Assembly: GCA_947626985.1 (NCBI GenBank)
Contig: CANQUG010000004.1
Coordinates: 22,522 to 86,521 of the forward strand
Direction: 5' to 3'
Length of the DNA stretch: 64,000 nt
Source: an uncultured Lachnospiraceae bacterium
Lineage (GTDB): Bacteria > Bacillota > Clostridia > Lachnospirales > Lachnospiraceae
The translations under genes and the position numbers were made by a program. Below are positions 42,732 to 50,556 of this stretch, piece after piece. The notes beneath the pieces are model-generated. The model had not been told where the DNA came from. It worked only from the letters and a program-made list of their open reading frames with translations, and did not search any database. Numbering within the stretch: position 1 is the first letter of the stretch; the number at the start of each line of letters is the position of its first letter.

Positions 42732-42792
42732 CAGACTATAGAGAAAGCTGGTAGCGCAGATTGACTTCGGCACCAGCCTTCTCTGCAGTCTG
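42732..42792. other. 61-nt long imperfect hairpin
   Basis: Three stacked arms, CAGACT / AGTCTG, AGAGAA / TTCTCT and GCTGGT / ACCAGC, fold into one stem with a 19-nt loop. It directly follows the right-hand repeat. There is no T tract, so it is not a standard terminator; a mobile-element end or structured RNA is possible. No gene was seen in 42793-42930. Confidence 0.6.
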
Positions 42793-42930
42793 AGGCTCGG
42801 AAGAATCTTTACAGGTTTATGTACCCTGCCTACAAACCCGCAAAATCCAGAAACAGCAGCCGTGTTTTTTCCTCGCTGTCAGAAAATTCATTTTTATGCT
42901 CTTTCCTGCCCCTCAATCCCTTGAGTTGTT

Positions 42931-43140
42931 TCAGCCGTGCAGATACTTTGCGCGGTATTCCGCATTGATCTCGGAAATTTCCTTTTTTCCGTCGATGTAG
43001 TCCTGGTACATGTTATATGGATCTCCGCCGCCGAGACAGCAGGAGGAACAGTTTTCACATCCGCCGCCGCCACAGTCCATCGACCGTCGGATGATTTCTT
43101 CCCGTTCTTTTCGTGTCGTATCTTTGATTAAAATTTTCAT
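42931..43140 (-). CDS. Small Cys-rich protein of unknown function
   Basis: A 69-residue protein with the central cluster CGGGGCENCSSCCLGGGD (five Cys in about 13 residues) between a basic N-terminus and a C-terminal helix (DYIDGKKEISEINAEYRAKYLHG). Such spacing could bind a metal or iron-sulfur cluster, but no family is recognised. Its start overlaps the stop of the upstream HMA-SafE gene by 4 bp (ATGA), so it is translated with the metal-handling genes. Confidence 0.72.
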   Translation of the reverse strand: MKILIKDTTRKEREEIIRRSMDCGGGGCENCSSCCLGGGDPYNMYQDYIDGKKEISEINAEYRAKYLHG

Positions 43141-44450
43141 AAACCTGTCACATAGATTGTGCTGCGGATCATGCCCATCCAGCAGGTATAGGGGATCTCG
43201 CCCGCCGCGTCCGGAGTGAAGCGGATCAGGTTGTCGCCTGGTTCCAGAGGAACGCTGAGGTTGAACCTGGGAATATAGATCTCGTGGTTGCAGCTGTTGA
43301 TTCGGCTCTCCTCAGCGTGGATCGTCCACTCCACGGGGATACCCGCCCGCACAGTGATAACGGGATAGCTGCCGTAATCCAGCTCTGAGCGGATGTACTG
43401 TACGCCATCCTGAACAATCGCCACGCCATCTTCACCCGTTGCCCTTGCAGCCGGCATTCCCGCACCCGCCAGTGCCAGCCCGCCCGCCAGAGCGCTCACG
43501 CCCATCGCCAGAACCAGCGCGGCGGAAGCATAGCGCATAGGCCTGGCAAAGCGTTTATTCAGTTTACCGCTCACCAGCCCCACGCCCAGCATCAGCGGGA
43601 TCGTGCCCAGGCAGAAGCAGCACATGGACAGCGCGCCCCGCCACCAGCTGCCGGCGGAAAGCGCACAGAGCTGCATCGCCTGCAATGGACCGCAGGGCAT
43701 CAGGCCATTAGCCAGCCCGACGGCAAAAGAGGACTTTCCGGCAAAGCGCGCAGACAGCTGCGCACTCAAACCTTCGGGCAGACGGAACGTAAGCCTGCGC
43801 AGCCAGGTGAAGCTGCCCAGCAGGTTCAGCGCCATCAGAAGCATAAACGCCGCCGCGAAGATCTGAATTGCCGCCTTCGCCGTATTGGTGATGCTCAGCA
43901 CCGTACCCAACGCACCCACGATGCCTCCGGTCAGCGTGTAGGAGCACAGGCGGCCGAGATTGTAGAGAAGATTCGCCCTCGCCGGCCTCGAGCCGCGCTG
44001 GGCTGAGGCTGCGCTCTGGGCCAGATTGATGCCGCCGCACATCGCCACGCAATGCAGCGATGTGGTCAGCCCCACAGCGAACAGTGCTCCCAGCCCCATG
44101 CCCGCGCGGGCCGTCGGAAACGCGCGCGTCCAGTCGGCAACGGCCGTCTGCGTGAACAGCAGGTAGAAAAGCCCCGCAGCTGCAAGTACCAAAAGCAGCC
44201 GAAGGACATCGCGCACCCGCTCCATGCGCTTCGAACCGCGAACCAGGCCGTAGCCCGCCTCCCTCAGCCGCGCATCGATCTCCGCCTCCCTCAGCTGTTT
44301 CTCGTCCCACAGCGCCGTCAGCGTTCCCTTTCGGAAGCTCACATCGACCTCGGAAAGCCCTGCCGCCCCCGCAAGCGCGTGCTTCACCGCCGACTCGCAG
44401 TGCGGACAGTGCATCCCCTCCACGCGCCAGGTCCTGCGAATCGCGCTCAT
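43137..44450 (-). CDS. HMA domain - SafE/TauE-like membrane protein - cupredoxin-like fusion
   Basis: A 437-residue three-part protein. Residues 1-65 are a heavy-metal-associated domain with GMHCPHCESAV (the MxCxxC copper-binding loop). Residues ~80-340 hold about seven transmembrane segments with GLTTSLHCVAMCGGI and GLMPCGPLQAMQLC, the SafE/UreH-type pattern. Residues ~345-437 are exported and cupredoxin-like, with NSCNHEIYIP and a C-terminal PYTCWMGM that could ligate copper through Cys/His/Met. ATG 44450 has GGAGG upstream and overlaps the DUF2318 gene's stop. Copper export, delivery or redox handling is inferred from the domain set. Codon use is visibly richer in GCC/CGC than in neighbouring genes. 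Confidence 0.88.
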   Translation of the reverse strand: MSAIRRTWRVEGMHCPHCESAVKHALAGAAGLSEVDVSFRKGTLTALWDEKQLREAEIDARLREAGYGLVRGSKRMERVRDVLRLLLVLAAAGLFYLLFTQTAVADWTRAFPTARAGMGLGALFAVGLTTSLHCVAMCGGINLAQSAASAQRGSRPARANLLYNLGRLCSYTLTGGIVGALGTVLSITNTAKAAIQIFAAAFMLLMALNLLGSFTWLRRLTFRLPEGLSAQLSARFAGKSSFAVGLANGLMPCGPLQAMQLCALSAGSWWRGALSMCCFCLGTIPLMLGVGLVSGKLNKRFARPMRYASAALVLAMGVSALAGGLALAGAGMPAARATGEDGVAIVQDGVQYIRSELDYGSYPVITVRAGIPVEWTIHAEESRINSCNHEIYIPRFNLSVPLEPGDNLIRFTPDAAGEIPYTCWMGMIRSTIYVTGL

Positions 44451-44974
44451 GAAAACTTCCTCCAATTAGCGAAGGCGGAGGCGTTGGTCTTGAGTTCGGA
44501 GACAGGAATCACCACGCTGTTGTCCTCAATGGACGCTTCGCCCACAGGCAGGGGATTGCAGCCGCCGACCACCGCGCCAACCGAATCCAGACCGAACTGG
44601 TTGCCGCAGTTCTGGCAGGTCAGCAGACCGTCCGCGTACTCAAAATAGGCGTAGGGCGAGCCTGCGCAGGACTGACAGGTGTTGTACGCCAGCCGCACCT
44701 GATCTCCATCCAGCAATGCAATCAGCTGCATCGGCGCGCCGTCCTGCTCCCAGTCGACGAAGCAAGGCTGGGCGCTCAGACTGTCCAGCGGAATCTTCAG
44801 GCCGTCCGATACTGTCCCTGAAGCTGCTGCTGTTTCATTCGTTTGAGATTCCACCGAAGCCGCATTCTCCGTCGGCGAAGTCCCGGCTTTCGAAGCGGCC
44901 GATCCGCTGCCGCAGGCAGTCAGCATCACCGCAAGCGCCAGAGACGCAAACATCAAAAACAAGTTCTTTTTCAT
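44447..44974 (-). CDS. DUF2318 lipoprotein (predicted metal/Fe-S-binding)
   Basis: A 175-residue lipoprotein. The signal sequence MKKNLFLMFASLALAVMLTACGSG carries a lipobox (LTAC). A Ser/Thr/Glu-rich spacer follows, then a DUF2318 core: VRLAYNTCQSCAGSPYAYFEYADGLLTCQNCGNQFGLDSVGAVVGGCNP, with CxxC..CxxC and an additional Cys. ATG 44974 is chosen because the lipoprotein signal starts there; a 25-residue extension lacks support. First gene of a three-gene set with the HMA-SafE-cupredoxin protein and the Cys-rich peptide. The family is linked to iron or copper uptake modules; exact function unknown. Confidence 0.88.
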   Translation of the reverse strand: MKKNLFLMFASLALAVMLTACGSGSAASKAGTSPTENAASVESQTNETAAASGTVSDGLKIPLDSLSAQPCFVDWEQDGAPMQLIALLDGDQVRLAYNTCQSCAGSPYAYFEYADGLLTCQNCGNQFGLDSVGAVVGGCNPLPVGEASIEDNSVVIPVSELKTNASAFANWRKFS

Positions 44975-45305
44975 CGTTGATTCCCTCTCAATCTGCAGCC
45001 CGATTTGCGTGTACCATTTCAAGAAAATACCGATGCACGCGCATATCACCGCAAAGCTCCGGCTGCCTCATTTAACAGACAACGGTATTGTATTTCTATT
45101 TGCCTATCATGTCAATAGGTATAATAGTTTTTTTTATTGTTCTATCGTTTCAGGTGTAATAAGGATAATTCCAGGATCCGAAACGCCAGATAAAAAAAGA
45201 TAAAAGAGGGGAAGCCGGCGGAAGAATTTATTGCCGCCTGCCGGCTGTTCGGGTATAATAAAGGCAAATCTGCCGGCTGTCGGCCGCGAATTGAGGAGGG
45301 ATGTC

Positions 45306-46991
45306 ATGGCCCCAGCGATTTCAATCGGAGCTCAGAGCTTCGAATTTATACGGAAAAATCACTGCTTTTTTGTAGATAAATCCTGCTTTATCAAAGAATG
45401 GTGGGAGAATACAGATGCGGTCACTCTCATCACACGCCCGCGCCGTTTTGGGAAAACCCTGAACCTGGACATGCTGAACTGCTTTTTTTCTGTAAAATAC
45501 AAAGACAGGAGCGATCTGTTTGAGGGGCTTTCCATCTGGAAGGAGAACCCGTACCGGCAGCTTCAGGGCAGCTTCCCCGTCATCTTTTTAAGCTTTGCCA
45601 ATATCAAGGGAAATACCTTCGAAAAAACAAAGAAAGGAATCCTGCATACCCTGTCCGGACTGTATAACACATACGGTTTTCTCAGGAACGGAGGCCATTT
45701 GAACAAAAAGGAACAGGCTTTTTTCGACTCCGTAACTCCGGATATGGCAGACGATACTGCCGTGCTGGCGCTTCAGTATCTGTCGGATTTTATGAGCCGC
45801 CATTACGGCAAAAAAGTCCTGATCTTTATGGACGAGTATGACACGCCGCTGCAGGAGGCCTATGTGTACGGATACTGGAACGAAATGGCGGACTTTATCC
45901 GCAGCCTGTTTAACTCCACCTTCAAGACTAATCTGTATATGGAGCGTGCCGTCATGACCGGCATCACGCGAATCAGCCGGGAATCTATTTTTTCGGATCT
46001 GAACAATCTGGAGATTGTGACCGCCACCTCCGAAAAATATGAAAAATGTTTTGGCTTTACCGAGGAGGAAGTTTTTCAGGCGCTGGATTCGTTCGGCCTG
46101 TCCGGAGAAAGGGAAACTGTAAAAAAGTGGTATGATGGATTTACCTTTGGAAACACAGGAGATATTTATAATCCCTGGTCCATCATTAACTATCTGGATA
46201 AAAAGAGAGTCGGAACCTACTGGGCAAACACCAGCTCCAACGCCCTGGCCGGAAAGCTGATCCGGGAGGGAAACGTTCAGACAAAGATCGTCATGGAAGA
46301 GCTTCTGGCAGGAGGGATGCTGGAAACAGAGATTGACGAAGAAATCGTTTTTGAACAGCTGCAGAAAAAGCATGGGGCCATCTGGAGCCTGCTTCTGGCA
46401 GGCGGATATCTGACAGCAAAGCAGCACCACTTTTCCCCGGAAACCGGAAAACCGGTCTGCACCCTGGCACTGACAAATCTGGAGGTGCGGATAATGTTTG
46501 AAGACATGATCCGGGACTGGTTCGCGGATGAGGACGTCCCTTACAATGAATTTCTAAAAGCGCTGCTGGCAGGAAATGTGGAATATATGAATACGTATAT
46601 GAATCAGGTAGCGCAGGAGACATTCAGCACCTTTGACACCGGTAAAAAGCCCTCCTGGGAAGCCAATCCGGAGCGCTTTTACCATGGTTTTGTCCTGGGA
46701 CTGATGGCGGAGCTTGGCAGGACGTACCGGATCACCTCCAACCGTGAGAGCGGCTTCGGCCGGTATGACGTAATGATGGAGCCTTATAAAAAAGACGAGC
46801 CGGCATTTATCCTGGAATTTAAGGTTCACCGGCCGGGGAGGGGAAAGACGATGGAGGATACACTGCGAGATACGCTGAAACAGATTGAGGATAAGAACTA
46901 CGACAGGGAACTCCTCGCCCGCGGAATCCCCAAGGAGAATATCCGCCATTACGGTTTTGTTTTTGAGGGGAAAACAGTACTTATCGGGTAA
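45306..46991 (+). CDS. AAA-ATPase-like protein with C-terminal PD-(D/E)XK nuclease domain (PF09820/DUF1703 type)
   Basis: A 561-residue protein. The N-terminal AAA-ATPase-like domain starts APAISIGAQSFEFIRKNHCFFVDKSCFIKEWW; the variant P-loop is RPRRFGKTLNLDML near residue 52 and the Walker B is KVLIFMDEYDTPLQ near 175. The C-terminal ~110 residues hold a nuclease-like core: GRYDVMMEPYKKDEPAFILEFKVH (D...ExK). ATG 45306 has GGAGGG 5 bp before it. These proteins occur in many paralogous copies in gut anaerobes; a role in DNA maintenance, mobile elements or defence is suspected but unproven. The upstream gap 44975-45305 is AT rich, with no gene. Confidence 0.9.
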   Translation: MAPAISIGAQSFEFIRKNHCFFVDKSCFIKEWWENTDAVTLITRPRRFGKTLNLDMLNCFFSVKYKDRSDLFEGLSIWKENPYRQLQGSFPVIFLSFANIKGNTFEKTKKGILHTLSGLYNTYGFLRNGGHLNKKEQAFFDSVTPDMADDTAVLALQYLSDFMSRHYGKKVLIFMDEYDTPLQEAYVYGYWNEMADFIRSLFNSTFKTNLYMERAVMTGITRISRESIFSDLNNLEIVTATSEKYEKCFGFTEEEVFQALDSFGLSGERETVKKWYDGFTFGNTGDIYNPWSIINYLDKKRVGTYWANTSSNALAGKLIREGNVQTKIVMEELLAGGMLETEIDEEIVFEQLQKKHGAIWSLLLAGGYLTAKQHHFSPETGKPVCTLALTNLEVRIMFEDMIRDWFADEDVPYNEFLKALLAGNVEYMNTYMNQVAQETFSTFDTGKKPSWEANPERFYHGFVLGLMAELGRTYRITSNRESGFGRYDVMMEPYKKDEPAFILEFKVHRPGRGKTMEDTLRDTLKQIEDKNYDRELLARGIPKENIRHYGFVFEGKTVLIG

Positions 46992-47020
46992 AAGAATGTT
47001 GGATTTTCATAAAAGTGAAT

Positions 47021-47224
47021 TCAGATTGTGTTGATAAAACTGCACATGGCGCCGGACAGAAAGCTGTCCTTTCTATAAACAAACACAGTTGGTACGAAAG
47101 CATATTTATCCGGAACAGGCAAAACGGTCAGGGCATTAATCTGACTATATAATGCGGCACAGGATTCCGGGAACATCGCAACACCAAGGCCGACGCTTAC
47201 GCTGGCAAAGAAGGAGGCAATCGT
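47021..47224 (-). pseudogene. C-terminal remnant of a LysR-type regulator
   Basis: The minus strand of this stretch translates without stops to about 67 residues ending in a stop at 47021: ASFFASVSVGLGVAMFPES, then LTVLPVPDKYAFVPTVFVYRKD and a final SFINTI. That is the end of a LysR substrate-binding domain. The rest of the gene is missing: the coding sequence of the next gene on the opposite strand starts exactly where it should continue. The ribosome site of that gene now lies inside the remnant. Confidence 0.8.
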
Positions 47225-47225
47225 T

Positions 47226-47555
47226 ATGGAACAAAATGATAAGAGATATGAAGAATTGATTCGGGCTTTTCATCTTACATGGGATGCATTTCCTGACACG
47301 GCTCGTCTGATTGACAAGGGAAATCATGTCCTGGCAGTCAATCAGGCAGCGGCAGGTCTTACCGAAGGGCAGGTCTGTGCAAAAACAGGAGCTCCGGAAA
47401 GCCACAGGGGATGCAGAAAAGCACTGGCACTGTCTATGCGAACAACGCAGGTTGACAGACCAATCGAAAATAAACTCCGCACATGGGTTCCGTTAGAGGA
47501 ATACCCGGAAGTTGTCGTACATTTTTCCGTTATGCTCCTGGAGTGTAATCAGTGA
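47226..47555 (+). CDS. Small PAS-like protein of unknown function
   Basis: A 109-residue protein. The stretch DAFPDTARLIDKGNHVLAVNQAAAGLTEGQVCAKTGAPESHRGCRKALAL resembles a minimal PAS fold with Cys and His near its middle, but no family can be named with certainty. GGAGG lies 8 bp upstream of ATG 47226. It overlaps the EamA transporter start by 4 bp (GTGA), so both are co-translated; it may sense a ligand for, or modulate, that exporter. That link is inference from arrangement alone. Confidence 0.65.
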   Translation: MEQNDKRYEELIRAFHLTWDAFPDTARLIDKGNHVLAVNQAAAGLTEGQVCAKTGAPESHRGCRKALALSMRTTQVDRPIENKLRTWVPLEEYPEVVVHFSVMLLECNQ

Positions 47556-48451
47556 CTATGAGGTACGGGAAAAGCCAGCTTGGCGTCTTTTATGTAATTT
47601 TATCTGCGGTCCTGTTCGGTATGATGCCACTACTGACAAGAATCGCTTATGCCCATGGCAGTAATGCGTATACTGTTGCTTTCGGCCGGTTCTTTTTTGG
47701 CAGCATTGTACTGGGTCTCATCTGTTCTGTTTTACCGGGCTGTTCCATAAAAATCAGGAAAGATCAATTTCTCGCTTTGCTGAAATTATCGGCTCCCTAT
47801 GCTCTGATGCCCATATTGCTTTATTCTTCGTACACTTATATTGACAGCGGCATGGCGACAACTCTTCATTTTACGTATCCTGTTGCCGTCATGTTAATTA
47901 TGGCAATATTTTTCAAATCACGGCCGGACGCAAAGCAGCTTATCTGCGCCATCCTTTGTGTTGGCGGCATGGCGCTGCTCTATACGCCAAACGGACAGGT
48001 CCGCGTGGGGGGAATCCTTCTGGCAGCTGCCTCAGGAATGATTTATGCGGTATATATCGTTTTGTTGGGAAAAAGTACCGTGAAAAGCCTTCACTCTCTT
48101 GTACTTGCGTTTTGGATCTCGCTGCTGTCCGCGGCAGAGATCGGGATCATTGCGCTTTTCAGCAGAAATCTCGTTTTCAGTCTTGATACGACAGGATGGG
48201 CAGCGGAAATCGGCCTTGCTCTGCTTGCCACAGTGTTTGCTCTGGTACTGTTCCAAAAGGGCGTGTTCCTCTGCGGAGAAGTAAAAGCGTCTCTGTTCAG
48301 CACATTTGAACCGCTCACGGGAATCGTAATTGGCGTGATCATCTTCCATGAGGGACTGACCGCAAAGGAACTGATTGGAATAATCGGTATACTTGCCGCG
48401 GCGGTTTTGCTCGTCATGCCAGCCAGAGAACCACAAATCGCAAAACATTAA
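47552..48451 (+). CDS. EamA/DMT family transporter
   Basis: A 299-residue protein with ten hydrophobic segments in two homologous EamA halves. The first is GVFYVILSAVLFGMMPLLTRIAYAHGSNAYTVAFGRFFFGSIVLG; the second begins near residue 150, with GGILLAAASGMIYAVYIVLLGKS. The family exports metabolites such as amino acids or drugs across the cytoplasmic membrane. It starts at GTG 47552 overlapping the PAS-like gene; ATG 47558 is an alternative. A remnant of a LysR regulator next to the pair suggests it was once LysR controlled. The substrate is unknown. Confidence 0.92.
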   Translation: MTMRYGKSQLGVFYVILSAVLFGMMPLLTRIAYAHGSNAYTVAFGRFFFGSIVLGLICSVLPGCSIKIRKDQFLALLKLSAPYALMPILLYSSYTYIDSGMATTLHFTYPVAVMLIMAIFFKSRPDAKQLICAILCVGGMALLYTPNGQVRVGGILLAAASGMIYAVYIVLLGKSTVKSLHSLVLAFWISLLSAAEIGIIALFSRNLVFSLDTTGWAAEIGLALLATVFALVLFQKGVFLCGEVKASLFSTFEPLTGIVIGVIIFHEGLTAKELIGIIGILAAAVLLVMPAREPQIAKH

Positions 48452-48607
48452 AACGTCAGGAGGACTGCGTGGATAAATCTATCCGGCAGACCTCCTGCTA
48501 TGTCTCTTTTACAGTCTATTGATTTCCGCTGTTCATACCTGCTCCCTTCCTTCCAAAAGAAAAGCACCAGCCGTTTTGACTGATGCTTATCCTTAATGAT
48601 TCGTAAA

Positions 48608-48985
48608 TCACTTTAAAAATATATCGGCGATACTGCTGATACCATATCTGGAAGCAAGTTCCCGTAATCCATCTTTTATTTCATCCCTGCTGAAATCGTT
48701 TGTCTCTAAAAACTCATCAGACTTGTCATTCAGATAAGAATAAAATAACAATGCCGCTTCCAGGTCTTTGTAATCTCTATTCTCCGTAATTTCAAAGACC
48801 GCGTTCTCTGCTTCGTTGATTTTCCCTTCATCCGCCAGGTCCAGCAAAGTTTTCAGCACTGCCTTCTCCTCTGAATCTTCCAGCTGTTCCTCCGCAGGAG
48901 ATTCCGTATCAATATGGAATATCAGTTTCAGGACAGCCCTGACCATTTCTTTAATGAGCCGCATGATATAATCACGCTCATACAT
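48608..48985 (-). CDS. DUF6483 family protein
   Basis: A 125-residue, mostly helical protein: MYERDYIMRLIKEMVRAVLKLIFHIDTES at the start is the pattern of the DUF6483 family common in Lachnospiraceae. The acidic remainder resembles TPR-like helix pairs. GGAGG precedes the ATG. It is followed on the same strand (lower coordinates) by no close gene; a hairpin near 48560-48590 (AAGCA.CAG / CTG.TGCTT) may end it. Function unknown. Confidence 0.75.
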   Translation of the reverse strand: MYERDYIMRLIKEMVRAVLKLIFHIDTESPAEEQLEDSEEKAVLKTLLDLADEGKINEAENAVFEITENRDYKDLEAALLFYSYLNDKSDEFLETNDFSRDEIKDGLRELASRYGISSIADIFLK

Positions 48986-49025
48986 TTCTTTAATCCTCCT
49001 TTCTGCGTTTTATCAGCAGAAAGGC

Positions 49026-49352
49026 TTAATGATCCATGCGGACTTTTAATGTGACAATCGTATCCTCTCCGGGAAGATGAATCATGTAACCAATAAGGAC
49101 TGCACAGGCAATACCGATCCAGACCTCAAACCAGATATTATAATAAAACGGCCCCCTGACCGAATGTTTTATTTCTGACAAACGCCTTTCTTCCGTCTTC
49201 TCCCCATCCCGGTCCTCTGTCACTGCGGATGACTTTACCTCTCCAAACAATCCCAGGATATTTATCATCCCGCACGGAAGAACCGTGACTGATACTGAAA
49301 CCATAAAAAGAAAGATCAGAAACCGCTGCAGAATTTGCTTCTTTCTGTTCAT
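49026..49352 (-). CDS. Small two-TM membrane protein, unknown
   Basis: A 108-residue protein with hydrophobic segments at residues ~10-34 and ~76-95, separated by a charged, probably extracytoplasmic, loop. No domain is recognised. The coding call rests on an intact frame, a plausible membrane topology and a GGGAAG ribosome site before the ATG; it lies just upstream of the DUF6483 gene on the same strand, so the two could be co-transcribed. Confidence 0.55.
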   Translation of the reverse strand: MNRKKQILQRFLIFLFMVSVSVTVLPCGMINILGLFGEVKSSAVTEDRDGEKTEERRLSEIKHSVRGPFYYNIWFEVWIGIACAVLIGYMIHLPGEDTIVTLKVRMDH

Positions 49353-49651
49353 TTCCAGCTTCCCTTCTCTATTTTCCAGCCAAATAACTATTTACAGGCG
49401 GACAGCCATCATTCCAATTCTTACACAATCCGCATACCATTTTTCATTTATCAGCAAATCATTCTTCAATTTCTTTACCCGCCTGCTCTATAATTGATTC
49501 GCTCATACCCTGACCGTACGATTTTCAAAAACATCTTTAGCAAATACAGCATCAGCGGGTTCGGGAAGGACAAAATTATTTATATGATGCCTCCTCCCAG
49601 GATACCGTTTCTCTTATTCTACCACATACGCCATTATCTGTCATCTCAAAA

Positions 49652-50172
49652 ATCATTCAGCCGCTTTACCCTGTCATACACCGTCTGCATAAATTCCTCT
49701 TCAGACAGACTCGGATCCCTCGTCCCCAGGATCAGCTCGCAGGGCAGCTTTCCGCACTCGCCACAGGAAGGAAAGCCATTTTGAATCCTGCAGCAGGCAT
49801 AAACAGCACATTCATTTTCCTCTGTTTTTTCCTGCTCAGGCTTCCCAGTACAATCTGATAGGACTTATCCAGCAGGTCTTTCAGGAATTCATCCGGCACC
49901 CTGCCATCCGCTTTTACCGAATTCCAATGCATTTTATTCATATAGTAACCGGGAATGATATCTTCATACTGCTTTCGCAGAAAATCACCCTCCAGCGGCT
50001 CCAGTTTCAGCGTAATGTAATAGGGCTGGTTATTCCAGTCCATGCATACCGCGGCAAACATTTTTCCGCCGATCCGGTACCGCATCCAGTTCCAGTCTTT
50101 TTGCAGATCTCTGGTCACTCCCGTTTTCTTCATCAAATACTCATCCACCCATTCATACCTCATATGATCCAT
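49652..50172 (-). pseudogene. Deleted copy of the MmcQ/YjbR-DUF3795 gene
   Basis: Nearly identical to the intact gene at 59194-59841 over its N-terminal domain (MRYEWVDEYLMKKTGVTR...) and its last ~45 codons. About 130 bp encoding the Cys-rich DUF3795 centre are missing near 49808-49825. The deletion shifts the frame, so the 3' part is no longer in phase. A 299-bp stretch from 49353 to 49651 contains no gene. Confidence 0.88.
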
Positions 50173-50361
50173 TCCTCCCGTAGTTTTTCCTCATAGCGTC
50201 CGCTATACTGCAGATCCTCTCCCGCACTTCCATCGGTTCCGGCACCTCCGCCTTGTCCTCGAAGGTCGGGATACTTCAAATTTCTCCGCCAGTTCAGGCA
50301 TGGTTGTCTTCTTTTCCTGTAATAAGACCAGCAATACCCCGATCAGCCTGTCTATCTTCAT
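50162..50361 (-). pseudogene. Internally deleted copy of the WYL regulator
   Basis: The first 29 codons (MKIDRLIGVLLVLLQEKKTT then MPELAEKFEVS) match the intact regulator at 59831-60757 and are joined after about 90 bp to its last ~60 bp in another frame. Roughly 730 bp covering the rest of the HTH and the WYL domain are gone. Confidence 0.88.
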
Positions 50362-50395
50362 AACTTTTCCTGCTCCATTCCTATCATAGCAAACT

Positions 50396-50421
50396 AAACA
50401 CGACACCCGTATGTCGTGTTT
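50396..50421. promoter_or_regulatory. WYL-regulator operator, copy 2 (perfect palindrome)
   Basis: AAACACGACA-N6-TGTCGTGTTT, perfect 10-bp arms, 35 bp upstream of the decayed regulator's start. The same element precedes the intact gene and the older remnant. Confidence 0.7.
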
Positions 50422-50556
50422 ATGATTCCAGCTTTCTTTTTTCTGATAACAAAAACAGCGGCCGGCAGAGAATCAATCCCTGTCAGCCGCCATTTCTATA
50501 TCTTCTTCGCATAATCCAGAATGAACTGCCCCAGAGAAACGTCAGGTTTCTGTTCG

